From Vreelandella maris (lineage in GTDB: Bacteria > Pseudomonadota > Gammaproteobacteria > Pseudomonadales > Halomonadaceae): 64,000 nt of DNA. Both the position numbers and the translations under genes were made by a program. Positions 28,101 to 37,589 of the stretch are shown here, one piece after another. The notes under the pieces were generated by a model. The model made no database searches. It saw only the letters and a list, made by a program, of their open reading frames with translations, and was not told the origin of the DNA. The stretch spans positions 1 to 64,000 of the forward strand of contig NZ_JABWCV010000006.1 of NCBI RefSeq assembly GCF_013371085.1. The letters are read 5' to 3'. Within the stretch, counting starts at the first letter, position 1, and every line of letters starts with the position of its first letter.

Positions 28101-28846
28101 TGGGCTGGAACGGCACACGCCTCGATACCACCCTCACCGTAGGCCAGGTGCAAACAGACAGCGTTGACCGGACATATGGACGGGCGGCCCAGCGTTGGCA
28201 GGCCACGTCACGCTTGGCAGGCACCTTATATGGCGAGATTAGCCATGCCTCCGACATCAATGACCGGATGCGTTTACTCGCGGTGGAAGACCGCATCGGT
28301 GCCCAGCTGGAGTGGACGCCAACGGCACGTGACACCGTTACCCTGGATGCTAGCCACGTAAACCTGCGCAGCCGCGAATCGCGTAACAGTCTGGGTGATG
28401 GCTATCGGGTAGAGGCCGCGCTGCATCATGCGCTGCTAAAGGGCGCCACCCGCCAGTTAGAAGTGAGCCTACTGGCGAACCACGCCGACTACACGTTAGA
28501 CGATGACTTACCAGGCGATATAAGTCAGCGGCTACCGACAGATTTTCAGCCTGATGATCTACTGACCGATCAATCAAGCTTTGTGGGCATGGGCGTCACT
28601 TTGCGCCGCGGCGATCCTTATAGCACAACGCCCTATGTTGCCTCTCCCACTATCGAATTAGGGCTGGAGGCTGGCTATCAGTTGCCGGATAACGACATCG
28701 GCCTTAATGCACGCTTCGCGGTAGGCAGTCGCCTGTTTGGTAACGACTCTTTAAGCCTGCGCTTGGAGGCTGATCAAGGGTCGGGGAGTGATGGCGATAC
28801 CAATCTCGGCGTTTCACTCACCTATCAATACTTCCTAGGGCACTAG
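25157..28846 (+). CDS. pelB: Pel export porin PelB (TPR and beta-barrel)
   Basis: A 1229-residue protein that forms the outer-membrane exit for Pel. It has one N-terminal membrane span (about residues 23-45), a long alpha-helical TPR superhelix (about 50-870) and a C-terminal region rich in alternating strands (about 890-1229, ending LTYQYFLGH) that reads as an outer-membrane beta-barrel. P. aeruginosa PelB is 1193 residues with the same plan. The start codon is GTG, with GAGG 7 bases upstream inside the end of pelA, pointing to translational coupling. TPRs of PelB are known to bind PelA. Confidence 0.92.
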   Translation: MLHAKPNTATKKVAAVRPRRLIRPVTLRLIALVIALTLILLFPARHLLSLENSDGTPSRISILYSQALLNANPSNTELRISLAKKFIQVGEFELAKATLEPLQNSDDKSVQWLGLSIEWQLLAAIAFDQPERLHAVQHFQALLLTFQENAVLPTVYLEEMATYWLSIEHPHQAATLYERLGEQDIERQYHWLSLAGYWWLRAGYPERSAAAWHRAYQVAETPGVTLGWLSWLISPAQAQQTDASPESPRRAAALEALRSAQQSQQADGINYAQEYISVFPNDPELLDLGIRLALSHEQPQQALEWSQQLIELQPDISFLERHVTIALGLNELQSALNAITQLRQLSPENTAYLEQLAQTQQWAGDTAGALQNAEALALQTGEERHNRWVISLALSARDRKVAVQALSRLERNRHITMEDRRLWADLLEQLGDPDAAIARIQSWQAAGIHDEALSVRLATWLEQTGRLDEAGESWAALSARYGPRPEFAEAQSELLTQNWQLDSALTLLEDTPPPSDNPATDYWQQRAGLAWQLGDSAASSKAYQALFEQGALDADGAARLIQTAGENSNIDLAMRVSQHRWAQERDGNALIQMLYLAQRERQSELTQSLLAMADQAPEQFAQSPDYWGAVAQQALLQRSPDDAINASQRALELSPDDPSLQAGMLYTLAAAGDDVTLRQRLSEWQSQAAQTPQMMSAMAEGHRYLGELSQTLVWYALANEAGVLNAWQQLYYADALSQSGQESLAFTRRVAALEELSPGLINDLEAPLSVEQRRDHTQVMELVAQRHGPDSVSGWYAQVVTDAFENTAPQPSDSEWLFDAQMTLDQPLHARYLLLRAQAQGHVSPAWQTLAVALEKNDRDTLKQLLDSDSGRALSLTDRLAIMRQLDRRQDAQALAESLNHAGQDQRLDMVELANEMPHRLATTASYRRVGDLDIDSQEALYQVSGERLWSELALVQRQLDIPSTQVDSEGLTDERGAELTLGWNGTRLDTTLTVGQVQTDSVDRTYGRAAQRWQATSRLAGTLYGEISHASDINDRMRLLAVEDRIGAQLEWTPTARDTVTLDASHVNLRSRESRNSLGDGYRVEAALHHALLKGATRQLEVSLLANHADYTLDDDLPGDISQRLPTDFQPDDLLTDQSSFVGMGVTLRRGDPYSTTPYVASPTIELGLEAGYQLPDNDIGLNARFAVGSRLFGNDSLSLRLEADQGSGSDGDTNLGVSLTYQYFLGH

Positions 28847-28929
28847 CCATGTCTCAGACAACCCAACGGCGATGCCATTTCCTTAACCACTGCTTGCAGC
28901 GCCGTCTTGGCGCTTCTGGAGATACCGCT

Positions 28930-29472
28930 ATGCGCACTTACCTATCACGACATCTGTTATGGCTTGCGCTGTTTAGCATAGCCCTTAGCACAGTTCTAAG
29001 CGGCTGCGCTGTTACGGACGTGCATCGCACAGAACCGCTTGATCGCCAGGTCACCTGGGCACTGCTGCCCCTTGCCAACCATTCTGAAACGCCACTGGCG
29101 GGACAAAAGGCCGAAGCAAGCCTGACGACGCTGCTTCACCAACAGGGCATTCGCTCGCTAACCCAAGCCCCCAGGACGGCGCCTATGGGCCTGCTAGAGC
29201 TGCCCAGCGACCAAGACTACCAAGCTGCTCTTAGCTGGGCACAGCAGCAGGGTGTCCGTTATGGCGTTACCGGCTCGGTAGATGAGTGGCAATACAAAGC
29301 GGGGTTAGATGGCGAGCCTGCCATCGGCATCAGCTTACGAGTCGTCGACGTTAATAGCGGCGAGATTATGTGGAGCGCCAGCGGCGCACGCACGGGGTGG
29401 GGGTTTAGCACCACTAGCGGCGTGGCACAAAAACTAATGGCAGAGTTAGTCGCTACGCTGCCTTTGCAGTAG
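28930..29472 (+). CDS. pelC: Pel outer-membrane lipoprotein PelC
   Basis: A 180-residue lipoprotein: the lipobox LSGC places the lipidated Cys at residue 26. In P. aeruginosa PelC (172 residues) forms a dodecameric ring under the PelB barrel and helps funnel the positively charged polymer. The start at 28930 follows GGAG and gives a proper signal peptide (LLWLALFSIALSTVLSGC); the ORF can extend to 28849, but that would bury the signal. The mature part shows WALLPLANHSETPLAGQKAEASL and a conserved C-terminal IMWSASGARTGWG. Confidence 0.88.
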   Translation: MRTYLSRHLLWLALFSIALSTVLSGCAVTDVHRTEPLDRQVTWALLPLANHSETPLAGQKAEASLTTLLHQQGIRSLTQAPRTAPMGLLELPSDQDYQAALSWAQQQGVRYGVTGSVDEWQYKAGLDGEPAIGISLRVVDVNSGEIMWSASGARTGWGFSTTSGVAQKLMAELVATLPLQ

Positions 29473-29486
29473 TGAGGTCAGTCACC

Positions 29487-30848
29487 ATGGCCACCCATAT
29501 AGATGAACTTCAACCTGCCCTAGCGCCTCGCTGGCTGCGCTTACTAGAAGCGCTGGTCATCACCCTGGCGCTACCGATGATTGGCTGGCTGATCAATCCC
29601 GACGACCCGCTACTGTTGGGCAGTGGGCTTACCTGGCTGCTAGCCATTGCCCCCTTATTGGTAGGCATGCGCTACGGCTTCGCGATGGGGTTCAGCAGCG
29701 CGCTGTTAAGCGTTGCTGTGATGGGCCTGGAGGGCTGGTGGTACCACGGCAGCCTTATCAATGACCGCGCTCAGCGTCTACCGATTGCTATCGCCCTGAT
29801 ATTGGTGGGTATGGTGGCAGGCGAAATGGCGGATGTCTGGCGACGGCGGCTACAGCAAATGGCGGTTATCCACCGCGCGCAGTCCACCCGTTTGGAAGAG
29901 TTTGTGCGCCACTACCAGCTCCTGCGCGTATCCCATGACCAACTGGCAGAGCGCTTGGCCGCGAATCCCTTCACTTTGCGCGATGCGCTTAATGCCCTTG
30001 AGGAGAAATTTCAGTCTCTCGTCACTAGCCAAGAACCTTTGACCCATCACGGCAATGAGTTGCTTAATTTTTTAGCGCTTCACGCACGTATACAACAAGC
30101 GGCACTGCTGCCGGTGGATCACCTCCAACGCCTAACGCCTCAGTCAGCGATCTGGTTTGGTGGCGAAACCCCGCTTGACTGGAACGACCCTATGCTGCGT
30201 GCATGCCTTGAGCAGCGCCGGATGATCTGTCTTAGAAGCGCCATGGAGCAGGGCATCAATATTGACAATGCACCGCTACTGGCCGTCGTACCACTTATTG
30301 ATGTAGAAGAGCGCATCTACGCAGTGGTCGCCGTTACCGCCATGCCGTTTATTGATTTTCATCGCGGCCATTTGCACCTGCTTGCCGTACTGGGTGCTCA
30401 ATTAGGCGATATGCTGCACCACGCTCAGCACACACTTCAGGGGAGTAGCTACGACCGCCACGCAGTGGTTGCCCAATGGGTGCGCCACGCTCGGGAGTAC
30501 CAACTGACCTCGCTATTAGTGACCATCGACTTCTCCTCCCAACTCAGCAACGCACAGGTTCAGTCTCTTATTGACACCGTGGTCAACCAGCAGCGAGGCC
30601 TTGACCGCAGTTGGGTTGTCACCCAAGAGGGCCGCCCACAGCGACTTTACGTACTGCTACCGCTGACGCAGCAACGTGCCTTTGCCATTTATGCAGAACG
30701 CTTACAGGAAATTTTCGCCTCAGAACCCGGCTTGGGAGAAGACTGCCAGTACATCACCATTACCTACCAAGTGATCGATGGTCGCCTGTCGGCTAGAAAA
30801 CTGTTACCTCGCCATGCTAATCAAGAGGTGTCCTATGCCCACCTCTAA
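29487..30848 (+). CDS. pelD: c-di-GMP receptor PelD
   Basis: A 453-residue inner-membrane protein that activates Pel synthesis when it binds c-di-GMP. About four membrane spans lie within residues 15-115, then a helical linker, a GAF domain and a degenerate GGDEF domain without the active-site motif. The inhibitory-site RxxD is kept as Arg370-Gly-Leu-Asp373 (P. aeruginosa R367/D370). So the operon is probably switched on after translation by c-di-GMP. The start at 29487 follows GAGG and the pelC stop by 14 bases. It overlaps pelE by 14 bases. Confidence 0.9.
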   Translation: MATHIDELQPALAPRWLRLLEALVITLALPMIGWLINPDDPLLLGSGLTWLLAIAPLLVGMRYGFAMGFSSALLSVAVMGLEGWWYHGSLINDRAQRLPIAIALILVGMVAGEMADVWRRRLQQMAVIHRAQSTRLEEFVRHYQLLRVSHDQLAERLAANPFTLRDALNALEEKFQSLVTSQEPLTHHGNELLNFLALHARIQQAALLPVDHLQRLTPQSAIWFGGETPLDWNDPMLRACLEQRRMICLRSAMEQGINIDNAPLLAVVPLIDVEERIYAVVAVTAMPFIDFHRGHLHLLAVLGAQLGDMLHHAQHTLQGSSYDRHAVVAQWVRHAREYQLTSLLVTIDFSSQLSNAQVQSLIDTVVNQQRGLDRSWVVTQEGRPQRLYVLLPLTQQRAFAIYAERLQEIFASEPGLGEDCQYITITYQVIDGRLSARKLLPRHANQEVSYAHL

Positions 30849-31860
30849 AGCTGTCGAACCTGCGCGGTTTACCTTTCTCAGTAGCCTTCCATGGTTGGCC
30901 GCAGGGCTTGGCTTTGAAGGGTGGGTCGCCTACCGCTGGGCAGGTGACTTTAACTTCCCTACGCTTTTGCAGCTTGCCCTGCACGGCTTGGGTAGCCTGC
31001 TTTTAGCCGAAGGGTTGCGGTTAACATTACCAACGCACTACCAGCGGCCAGTCCTTGGCATTGTGCTGTTGTTTTTCCTGCTGCTGTTGCTGCTTCCAGG
31101 CATCGCCCTGCTAGGCTTATTGCTGGCCGTAGTGCCTGCACTCTATTTTGCTGCACCTCAGCATGCAGTCCACTGGCAAGCACTGGCATTACCGCCTCTC
31201 CCTTACCGACCGCTAATCCCTCCCAGAGCCGACTCTACGGCGATGCGCGAAGGACTCACCAGCGTACTAAGCTATTCCGGCAGCCCCGTTCAGCGTCAAG
31301 AAGCGATCTTGGCCTGCCGTCATTTACCGCCCCGTCAGGCCATTGGGCTGCTGCGCTTGGGGCTGGCCGACCCCACTGACGACGTTCGCCTGCTGGCCTA
31401 CTCCATGCTCAGTAGCATCGAGCGTGATTTGGACGAACGCATCCAGCGGCTGGCTCATAAGCGCGAACAACACAGCGACCCGTTCGGCCACCATGCTGAA
31501 GCACTCGCCATGCTGAATTGGGAGTATGACTACCTCAAGCTCGCCCAGGGCAGCACAGCTCATTTCTATTTAACTCAAGCGCTTCATTACATTGATCAAG
31601 CGATTAGCAGCGCCAACTCTGCCCACCGACAGTTACTACGTGGCCGCATGTGCTTGGCTCTAAAGGATATTACGGGCGCTGAAACTGCTTTTTTGCAGTG
31701 TGAAGCCTTAGGGTTGGATAACGATGACCTTGTCCCCTACCGGGCTGAGCTAGCGTTTCAAACTCACCGTTTCAGTGCACTTCGAGGGCAGCTTTTAAAG
31801 CTTAGCCCTTCCGCTCAACAGCACCCTGTGCTGTACCCCGTGATGGAGTATTGGCGATGA
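30835..31860 (+). CDS. pelE: Pel inner-membrane scaffold PelE
   Basis: A 341-residue protein with two or three N-terminal membrane spans (about residues 15-105, with a very Leu-rich stretch FFLLLLLLPGIALLGLLLAVV) and a cytoplasmic helical domain containing TPR-like repeats (QALHYIDQAISSANSAHRQLLRGRMCLALKDITGAETAF). PelE is a known member of the PelDEFG inner-membrane complex. The start at 30835 follows AAGAGG within the end of pelD; the pelF ATG overlaps its stop. Sequence conservation of PelE is low, so the call leans on position and topology. Confidence 0.85.
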   Translation: MPTSKAVEPARFTFLSSLPWLAAGLGFEGWVAYRWAGDFNFPTLLQLALHGLGSLLLAEGLRLTLPTHYQRPVLGIVLLFFLLLLLLPGIALLGLLLAVVPALYFAAPQHAVHWQALALPPLPYRPLIPPRADSTAMREGLTSVLSYSGSPVQRQEAILACRHLPPRQAIGLLRLGLADPTDDVRLLAYSMLSSIERDLDERIQRLAHKREQHSDPFGHHAEALAMLNWEYDYLKLAQGSTAHFYLTQALHYIDQAISSANSAHRQLLRGRMCLALKDITGAETAFLQCEALGLDNDDLVPYRAELAFQTHRFSALRGQLLKLSPSAQQHPVLYPVMEYWR

Positions 31861-33434
31861 CTTGGCCCACTCTTGGTAAACGTGACGACCCCGCAGATGT
31901 GATTCTGCTGCTGGAAGGCACTTACCCCATGGTTCGCGGCGGGGTGAGCTCCTGGGTGGATCAACTGATTCGAGGACTGCCTCAGCTACGCTTTGCGCTG
32001 GTCTTTATTGGCGGGCGCCCCGACCACTACGGAGAAATTCTGTTTGAGCGGCCGACTAATGTGGTGCATTTAGAGCGTCACTATTTAATGGATGATCTGC
32101 CTAGTCTACATGCCATAAAAGCACGCAAAGGCAGCCCAAGCACGTTCAATACCGTGCATGAACTGCATGAAACGCTGCGTAACCCAACGCTTCATGACCA
32201 AAGCCGTGTGCTGTGTGACGTGGCCAAAATGATTGGACAGCGAGGCGGTTTAAGCCAAGAGGATTTTCTGCATAGCCAGGCAGCTTGGCAGCATATTGTT
32301 GATCACTACCTCGAACACGTTACCGAGCCTTCGTTTATCGACTACTTCTGGTCGGTGCGTAATATTCACGCACCGCTATTTCTGCTGGCGCGCATTGCCA
32401 ACGGTTTACCAAGAGGCCGCTGTCTGCATACGATCTCGACGGGTTATGCTGGCTTCTTAGGTGCGTTAGCACACCATATCCACCAGCGGCCGCTGTTGAT
32501 TACCGAACACGGTATCTATACCAAAGAGCGACAAATCGATCTGCTGGAAGCGAAGTGGATCAAAAGCTCTACCGATGCGCTCTCCCATGGTTTTCAAATC
32601 GATACCGGCTATATTCGCCAAATGTGGATCCGCTTCTTCCAAGGCCTAGGGCGGATGACCTATGCCAGTGCTGCTCAAATCACCACGTTACACGAAGGTA
32701 ATCGCCTACGGCAGTTGCAGGACGGGGCGCCCGAAGCGCGTACGCGCATCATCCCCAATGGTATCAGTATTGAGCGCTTCGCCCCTTTACGCAGTGCTAC
32801 GGCAAACAACCAGCAGCCGATTGTGGCGCTGCTTGGCCGCGTCACACCCATTAAAGATATCAAGACATTTATTCGGGCGATGCGCCAACTCACTAGCCAG
32901 CTACCCGACGCCCAGGGGTGGATTGTTGGGCCGAACAGCGAAGACCCCGACTATGCCCAGGAGTGCCGTGACCTGGTTGCTCAGTTGGGTTTAGAAAAAA
33001 GTGTTCATTTTCTGGGTTTTCAACGCACTGAAGAGATACTCGCCCAGGTGCGTCTTGTGGTGTTGACCTCCATCAGTGAGGCGCAGCCGCTAGTAGTTCT
33101 GGAAGCTATGGCGGCGGGCATTCCGGTGGTTTGCAGTGACGTGGGTGCCTGTCGCGAGCTAGTCATTGGCGACCCGGCACACCAACAGGCGGCTGGGCAC
33201 ATCGTTCCCATTGCCAGCCCCATGGCCACTGCCCACGCGATGCAGTTATTGCTAACTCAGCCTACCGCTTGGCAAAACGCGCGTGCAGCGGGCATTGCCC
33301 GGGTAGAGGCCGAGTACACCGAAGCGTTAATGATGACGCGTTACCAACAGCTTTATGAAGAAGTGATTGAACCCAGTTCCGCACCGGCGGGTATCACTGT
33401 GACTCACCTTTTTTCAGCGCTCGGCATGCGCTAG
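31857..33434 (+). CDS. pelF: Pel polysaccharide glycosyltransferase PelF
   Basis: A 525-residue soluble GT4-family glycosyltransferase, the presumed Pel polymerase using UDP-GalNAc. N-terminal LLLEGTYPMVRGGVSSWVDQLI is the PelF signature. The nucleotide-binding half has VALLGRVTPIKDIKTFIRAM and the EX7E motif, Glu408 and Glu416 in SEAQPLVVLEAMAAGIPVV. The ATG at 31857 overlaps the pelE stop (ATGA). P. aeruginosa PelF is 507 residues. No membrane span is seen; it is expected to be held at the membrane by PelD/E/G. Confidence 0.93.
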   Translation: MTWPTLGKRDDPADVILLLEGTYPMVRGGVSSWVDQLIRGLPQLRFALVFIGGRPDHYGEILFERPTNVVHLERHYLMDDLPSLHAIKARKGSPSTFNTVHELHETLRNPTLHDQSRVLCDVAKMIGQRGGLSQEDFLHSQAAWQHIVDHYLEHVTEPSFIDYFWSVRNIHAPLFLLARIANGLPRGRCLHTISTGYAGFLGALAHHIHQRPLLITEHGIYTKERQIDLLEAKWIKSSTDALSHGFQIDTGYIRQMWIRFFQGLGRMTYASAAQITTLHEGNRLRQLQDGAPEARTRIIPNGISIERFAPLRSATANNQQPIVALLGRVTPIKDIKTFIRAMRQLTSQLPDAQGWIVGPNSEDPDYAQECRDLVAQLGLEKSVHFLGFQRTEEILAQVRLVVLTSISEAQPLVVLEAMAAGIPVVCSDVGACRELVIGDPAHQQAAGHIVPIASPMATAHAMQLLLTQPTAWQNARAAGIARVEAEYTEALMMTRYQQLYEEVIEPSSAPAGITVTHLFSALGMR

Positions 33435-33457
33435 CTTCTCGCGATGGGAGACAATTG

Positions 33458-34840
33458 ATGGCTGGCATTGGTTTTGAACTACGCCGCTTACTCCGGCAGG
33501 ATAGTTATTTCAGCCTGATACGCGCCTATGGTTACGCGGGTTTGATCAGCTCTGGGCCCTGGGTGCTTTCGATCCTGGCCGTTATGGCACTGGGAGTGCT
33601 CTCTGCCGCTGCCAGCCCTGGGAACAGCACCCATGTGACAGCATTTTTGGTCTCGGTCACGTGGCTGGTTGCAGGCTCGCTGTTGCTTACCTCGCTGGTA
33701 CAGCTTTTGTTTACCCGTTATGTCGCTGACCGGCTGTTTGAGAAACGCGATAGCGCCATTCTACCCAACTTATTTGGCCTGCTGACACTGATCGTGCTCG
33801 CCGCATCCAGCATCGGTGGTGCGTTGCTATGGTTCACCTTTGCAGACACACCCTGGCTCTATCAGCTCGAAATGCTAATGAGTTTTGTGGTGCTTAGCAT
33901 GATCTGGTGTGTCACGGTGTTTGTGGCGGGGACTAAAGCCTACCGCCAGGTACTCTTGGCCTTTGCCTGTGGTTACGGCACCACCTTTGCGGCGGGCTTA
34001 CTACTTAAAGACTACGGTCTGGTAGGTTTGCTAGGTGGCTTTGTGATTGGCCAAAGTTTGTTACTCTTTACCCTGCTGACCATGGTGATTCGCCACTACC
34101 CAAGCAATCGTTTATGGGCCTTTGACCTCCACCGCGCCGGGCAGTGCCAGCACTCATTAATAGCCATTGGGCTGTTTTATCAGCTGGGTATTTGGGCCGA
34201 TAAGCTGGTATTTTGGTTCAACCCTGCCACCTCAGAATCGATTATTGGCCCGTTGCGGGCATCGCCTATCTACGATTTACCAATCTTTTTAGCTTACCTG
34301 TCAATTGTGCCGGGCATGGCGGTATTTATTATGCGCATGGAGACAAATTTTGCCGAAAGCTGTCACGCCTATTACGAGGCCGTTCGGGGTGGTGATACGC
34401 TTTTACATATCGAAGAGCTGCGCGGCGAAATGGTGACCAGTGTAAGGCACGGTATTTACGATATCTTCAAAGTGCAGGGAATAACCGTGGTTGCTTTATT
34501 GCTCAGCGGCCCAGCGCTATTTACCTGGCTAGGCTTTTCACACTGGTATTTACCTCTTTTTAATATCGATATTGTCGCAGTAGGTATTCAAGTGCTGTTT
34601 ATGGCCATACTCAACGTACTGTTTTATTTAGACCGGCTTAAACCCGCGCTATGGCTCTGCTTCTTATTCTTATTAGCTAATTTAATGCTGACGCTACTTA
34701 GCCAGTTGCTAGGGCCAGTATTCTATGGCTACGGCTATGCAGTTTCACTGCTCTTCGTTTCCCTGGTGGGGCTGGCGGTACTGGATCATGAGTTTGAGCA
34801 GCTCACCTTCCAGACCTTTATGTTGCAGCCTAGCAAATAG
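33458..34840 (+). CDS. pelG: Pel transporter PelG (Wzx-like)
   Basis: A 460-residue polytopic inner-membrane protein with about 12 hydrophobic spans, related to the MOP/Wzx flippases; it is thought to carry Pel across the inner membrane together with PelD and PelE. The N-terminus AGIGFELRRLLRQDSYFSLIRAYGYAGLISSGPW is highly characteristic of PelG. GGGAG precedes the ATG at 33458 by 7 bases. Last gene of the operon; it ends 11 bp before the convergent waaA stop, with no obvious terminator between. Confidence 0.93.
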   Translation: MAGIGFELRRLLRQDSYFSLIRAYGYAGLISSGPWVLSILAVMALGVLSAAASPGNSTHVTAFLVSVTWLVAGSLLLTSLVQLLFTRYVADRLFEKRDSAILPNLFGLLTLIVLAASSIGGALLWFTFADTPWLYQLEMLMSFVVLSMIWCVTVFVAGTKAYRQVLLAFACGYGTTFAAGLLLKDYGLVGLLGGFVIGQSLLLFTLLTMVIRHYPSNRLWAFDLHRAGQCQHSLIAIGLFYQLGIWADKLVFWFNPATSESIIGPLRASPIYDLPIFLAYLSIVPGMAVFIMRMETNFAESCHAYYEAVRGGDTLLHIEELRGEMVTSVRHGIYDIFKVQGITVVALLLSGPALFTWLGFSHWYLPLFNIDIVAVGIQVLFMAILNVLFYLDRLKPALWLCFLFLLANLMLTLLSQLLGPVFYGYGYAVSLLFVSLVGLAVLDHEFEQLTFQTFMLQPSK

Positions 34841-34851
34841 ATAGTGATCGC

Positions 34852-36159
34852 TCACATTGGGCCAGCTGAGTGAGGTAAGAACTTTTCTAGGCCATCAAGC
34901 GTACGTGACAACGCTCCCCGGTGGGCCTGTATCGTTTCCCAACCGGCGAGCCCCGCTTCTTGGGCGCGCTCCGGGTTAGCAAAGTAGTCCGCCAAGGCGT
35001 CTGCCAGGGCATCCGGGCTATCGACCAGTGTTAGTGCCCCTGCAGCTTGAAGTGGCTCAGCCACGTCGGCAAAGTTCTCAATCGAGGGGCCGCTAAGCAC
35101 CGGCCGACCTAACGCCGCAGGTTCAAGCACATTATGCCCGCCCAGCGGCACTAGGCTGCCCCCTACAAAGGCCACACTGCCTGCGGCATAAAGCATGGCC
35201 AGCTCACCGAGCGTATCCCCCAGGTAGACCTGGGTTTGCGCTGTCACGGGCTGCTGTTGGCTGCGGCGGATCAATGTCCAGCCTTCGGTTTTGCAAAGCT
35301 TGGCCACCTCATCAAAGCGCTGGGGATGACGCGGTACCAGCACCAGCAGCGCGTCGGGGTAGCGCGCAAGCACTTGGCGATGGGCCTCAAGCAGCAGTGC
35401 TTCTTCGCCGTCACGAGTCGAGCCCGCCACCCAGACCGTCCGCCCACCCCAATCCTGATGTAAGCGCTCACCCTCTTTAATACTGCTATCTTGGCTGACC
35501 AACTCAAACTTCAGCGAGCCAACAATGCGAGTGATTTCTGTGTTACAGCCGAGGGTATTAAAGCGTTCGGCATCTGCCGGGGATTTGGCGGCGAGCCAGC
35601 TAATGTCGGCAAGCATACTGGCCATCAATGGGCGCAGGCGCTGATAGCGCTTAAAGGCGCGGGGCGATAAGCGACCATTCACTACCGCCACAGGCACTCC
35701 CTGCTGATGGCAGGTGTGGATCAGGTTGGGCCACAGCTCGGTTTCAAACAGGATGGCGAGTTCGGGCTGAACATGACGTACAAAGCGCTTCGCGGCGCCA
35801 GGAAAGTCCAGCGGTAGGAAACGATGGGCGAGACGCACCTGATCTGCTGCGGTTTGCTCACTAATCAGCGCTTGGGCCTGTTGGGCTCCGGTGGCGGTCA
35901 TAGTGGTGATCAGTAGACTATGCGCTGGATAACGCGCTAATAACCCCTTGATCAGCGGTCGAGCGGCGCGTACTTCACCCACCGAGGCACAGTGCAGCCA
36001 AATGCGTGGCGCGGGAGGCAGCGGCCCAAGGTGCAACCCCAGCCGCTGAAGGCGTGAGTAAGTGGGTACTTGCTCACGCCAGATGCGCCAGCCTATCAGC
36101 GGTGAAAGCGCATACAGGGCCGCTGAGTAGGCAAGCCGGGGCCAGGTGGATGAAGCCAT
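34852..36159 (-). CDS. waaA: 3-deoxy-D-manno-octulosonic acid (Kdo) transferase
   Basis: Inner-membrane-associated GT30 enzyme that adds Kdo to lipid IVA, starting the LPS core. 435 residues (E. coli 425). It shows IWLHCASVGEVRAARPLI, ILFETELWPNLI, VAGSTRDGEEALLLEAH and GGHNVLEPAALGRPVLSGP. An N-terminal hydrophobic stretch anchors it. The start codon overlaps the hldE stop by 1 base (ATGA type), so the two are coupled. With kdkA nearby the enzyme may add a single Kdo that is then phosphorylated, which is inference. Confidence 0.94.
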   Translation of the reverse strand: MASSTWPRLAYSAALYALSPLIGWRIWREQVPTYSRLQRLGLHLGPLPPAPRIWLHCASVGEVRAARPLIKGLLARYPAHSLLITTMTATGAQQAQALISEQTAADQVRLAHRFLPLDFPGAAKRFVRHVQPELAILFETELWPNLIHTCHQQGVPVAVVNGRLSPRAFKRYQRLRPLMASMLADISWLAAKSPADAERFNTLGCNTEITRIVGSLKFELVSQDSSIKEGERLHQDWGGRTVWVAGSTRDGEEALLLEAHRQVLARYPDALLVLVPRHPQRFDEVAKLCKTEGWTLIRRSQQQPVTAQTQVYLGDTLGELAMLYAAGSVAFVGGSLVPLGGHNVLEPAALGRPVLSGPSIENFADVAEPLQAAGALTLVDSPDALADALADYFANPERAQEAGLAGWETIQAHRGALSRTLDGLEKFLPHSAGPM

Positions 36160-37589
36160 TAGCGCTCGCGATCTAAAATGGAACTAATCATCGCCGAGGT
36201 CGAAACACCATCTTCAAAACCCAGTACCTTGACCTCTCCGCCATTGGCGATGACGGCCGCGCCCCCGGCGATATCTTCTGGCCGGTAATCGCCTCCCTTG
36301 ACCAGAATATCCGGCAACACCGCTTCGATCAGCGCCTGAGGGGTGTCGTCACTAAAGGGCACCACCCAGTCGACAGCGCCCAGCCCCGCCAACACTTGCA
36401 TGCGCCGGTTAAGCGGATTAATCGGACGTTTTGGCCCTTTCAGGCGACCGATGGAGGCGTCGTCGTTAACCGCGACAATCAACCGATCTCCCAGCCGCTT
36501 GGCCTGCTCCAGGTAAGCGACGTGGCCAGCGTGCAAAATATCAAAACAGCCGTTGGTCATGACCACCTGCTCACCGCGCAGCTGAGCGGCGCGCACGGCC
36601 TCAACCAGCACAGTAGGCTCAATCACTCCAAATTCGGCCAGCTTATCGCCGTGTAGTGCGGTGTAGAGCTCAGCGATTGAGAGCGTGGCCGTGCCCGGTT
36701 TGGCCACCACCAATCCGGCACCCAGATTAGCTAGCATCATCGCTTCGGGGAAAGCATGCCCTGCCGCTAACGCTAGCCCCATCAGGCCAATCACCGTATC
36801 CCCTGCCCCCGTCACATCGAAAACTTCCTGCGCTCGGGTAGGCAAGTGCAGCGGCGCGTGCCCTTCACGAATCAGGGTCATGCCCTTTTCGCTGCGTGTC
36901 ACCAGCAGCGCTTCCAGCTCAAGCTCGGCACGTAGCGCTTCGCCTCTCGTGGATAGTTCCGCATCAGTTGCACAGGCACCGACCACCGCTTCAAACTCCG
37001 TCAGGTTGGGTGTAAGTAAACTCGCCCCGCGATACTTGCTGAAGTCCTGTCCTTTCGGGTCGATCAGCACCCGCTTGCCCTGGGCCCTTGCGTTGGCTAT
37101 CAGGTTCTCAACTTGGTTCAGCGTGCCTTTACCGTAATCGGAAAGAATCACCACGTCGCAGTCGGGCAGCGCCTTTGCTACCTGAGTCACTAGCTCACTA
37201 GTCTCGACGCCGTCCAATGGCTGCTCGAAATCCAAACGCAATAGCTGTTGGTTACGGCTCATCACGCGCAGCTTGGTAATTGTGGGTATTTCAGCGCTGC
37301 GCTGGAAGTAAGTGCTTACATCGGAAGCGGTTAAGCTGGCTTCGAGCAGTTTTGCGTTTTCATCATTACCGACGACACCCGCCAACACCGCGTGGCCACC
37401 CAGCGAGGTAATGTTCAACGCCACATTGGCCGCACCACCTGGGCGGTCTTCAACATCTTCCACGCGCACCACCGGCACGGGCGCTTCCGGAGATATGCGT
37501 GAGGTACCGCCATGCCAGTAGCGATCCAGCATGACATCGCCGACCACCAGTACGCGGGCATGTTCTAACGCGGTTAAATCAATCTTCAT
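36159..37589 (-). CDS. hldE: bifunctional heptose-7-phosphate kinase / heptose-1-phosphate adenylyltransferase
   Basis: Makes ADP-heptose for the LPS inner core. 476 residues, the E. coli length being 477. Domain 1 (to about 320) is a PfkB-type sugar kinase with [12 protein letters not shown] and [11 protein letters not shown]. Domain 2 is a nucleotidyltransferase with [18 protein letters not shown] and [12 protein letters not shown]. The start at 37589 follows AAGGAG and removes a non-homologous leader present in the longer ORF to 37637. It overlaps the preceding GT9 gene by 11 bases. Confidence 0.95.
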   Translation of the reverse strand: MKIDLTALEHARVLVVGDVMLDRYWHGGTSRISPEAPVPVVRVEDVEDRPGGAANVALNITSLGGHAVLAGVVGNDENAKLLEASLTASDVSTYFQRSAEIPTITKLRVMSRNQQLLRLDFEQPLDGVETSELVTQVAKALPDCDVVILSDYGKGTLNQVENLIANARAQGKRVLIDPKGQDFSKYRGASLLTPNLTEFEAVVGACATDAELSTRGEALRAELELEALLVTRSEKGMTLIREGHAPLHLPTRAQEVFDVTGAGDTVIGLMGLALAAGHAFPEAMMLANLGAGLVVAKPGTATLSIAELYTALHGDKLAEFGVIEPTVLVEAVRAAQLRGEQVVMTNGCFDILHAGHVAYLEQAKRLGDRLIVAVNDDASIGRLKGPKRPINPLNRRMQVLAGLGAVDWVVPFSDDTPQALIEAVLPDILVKGGDYRPEDIAGGAAVIANGGEVKVLGFEDGVSTSAMISSILDRER

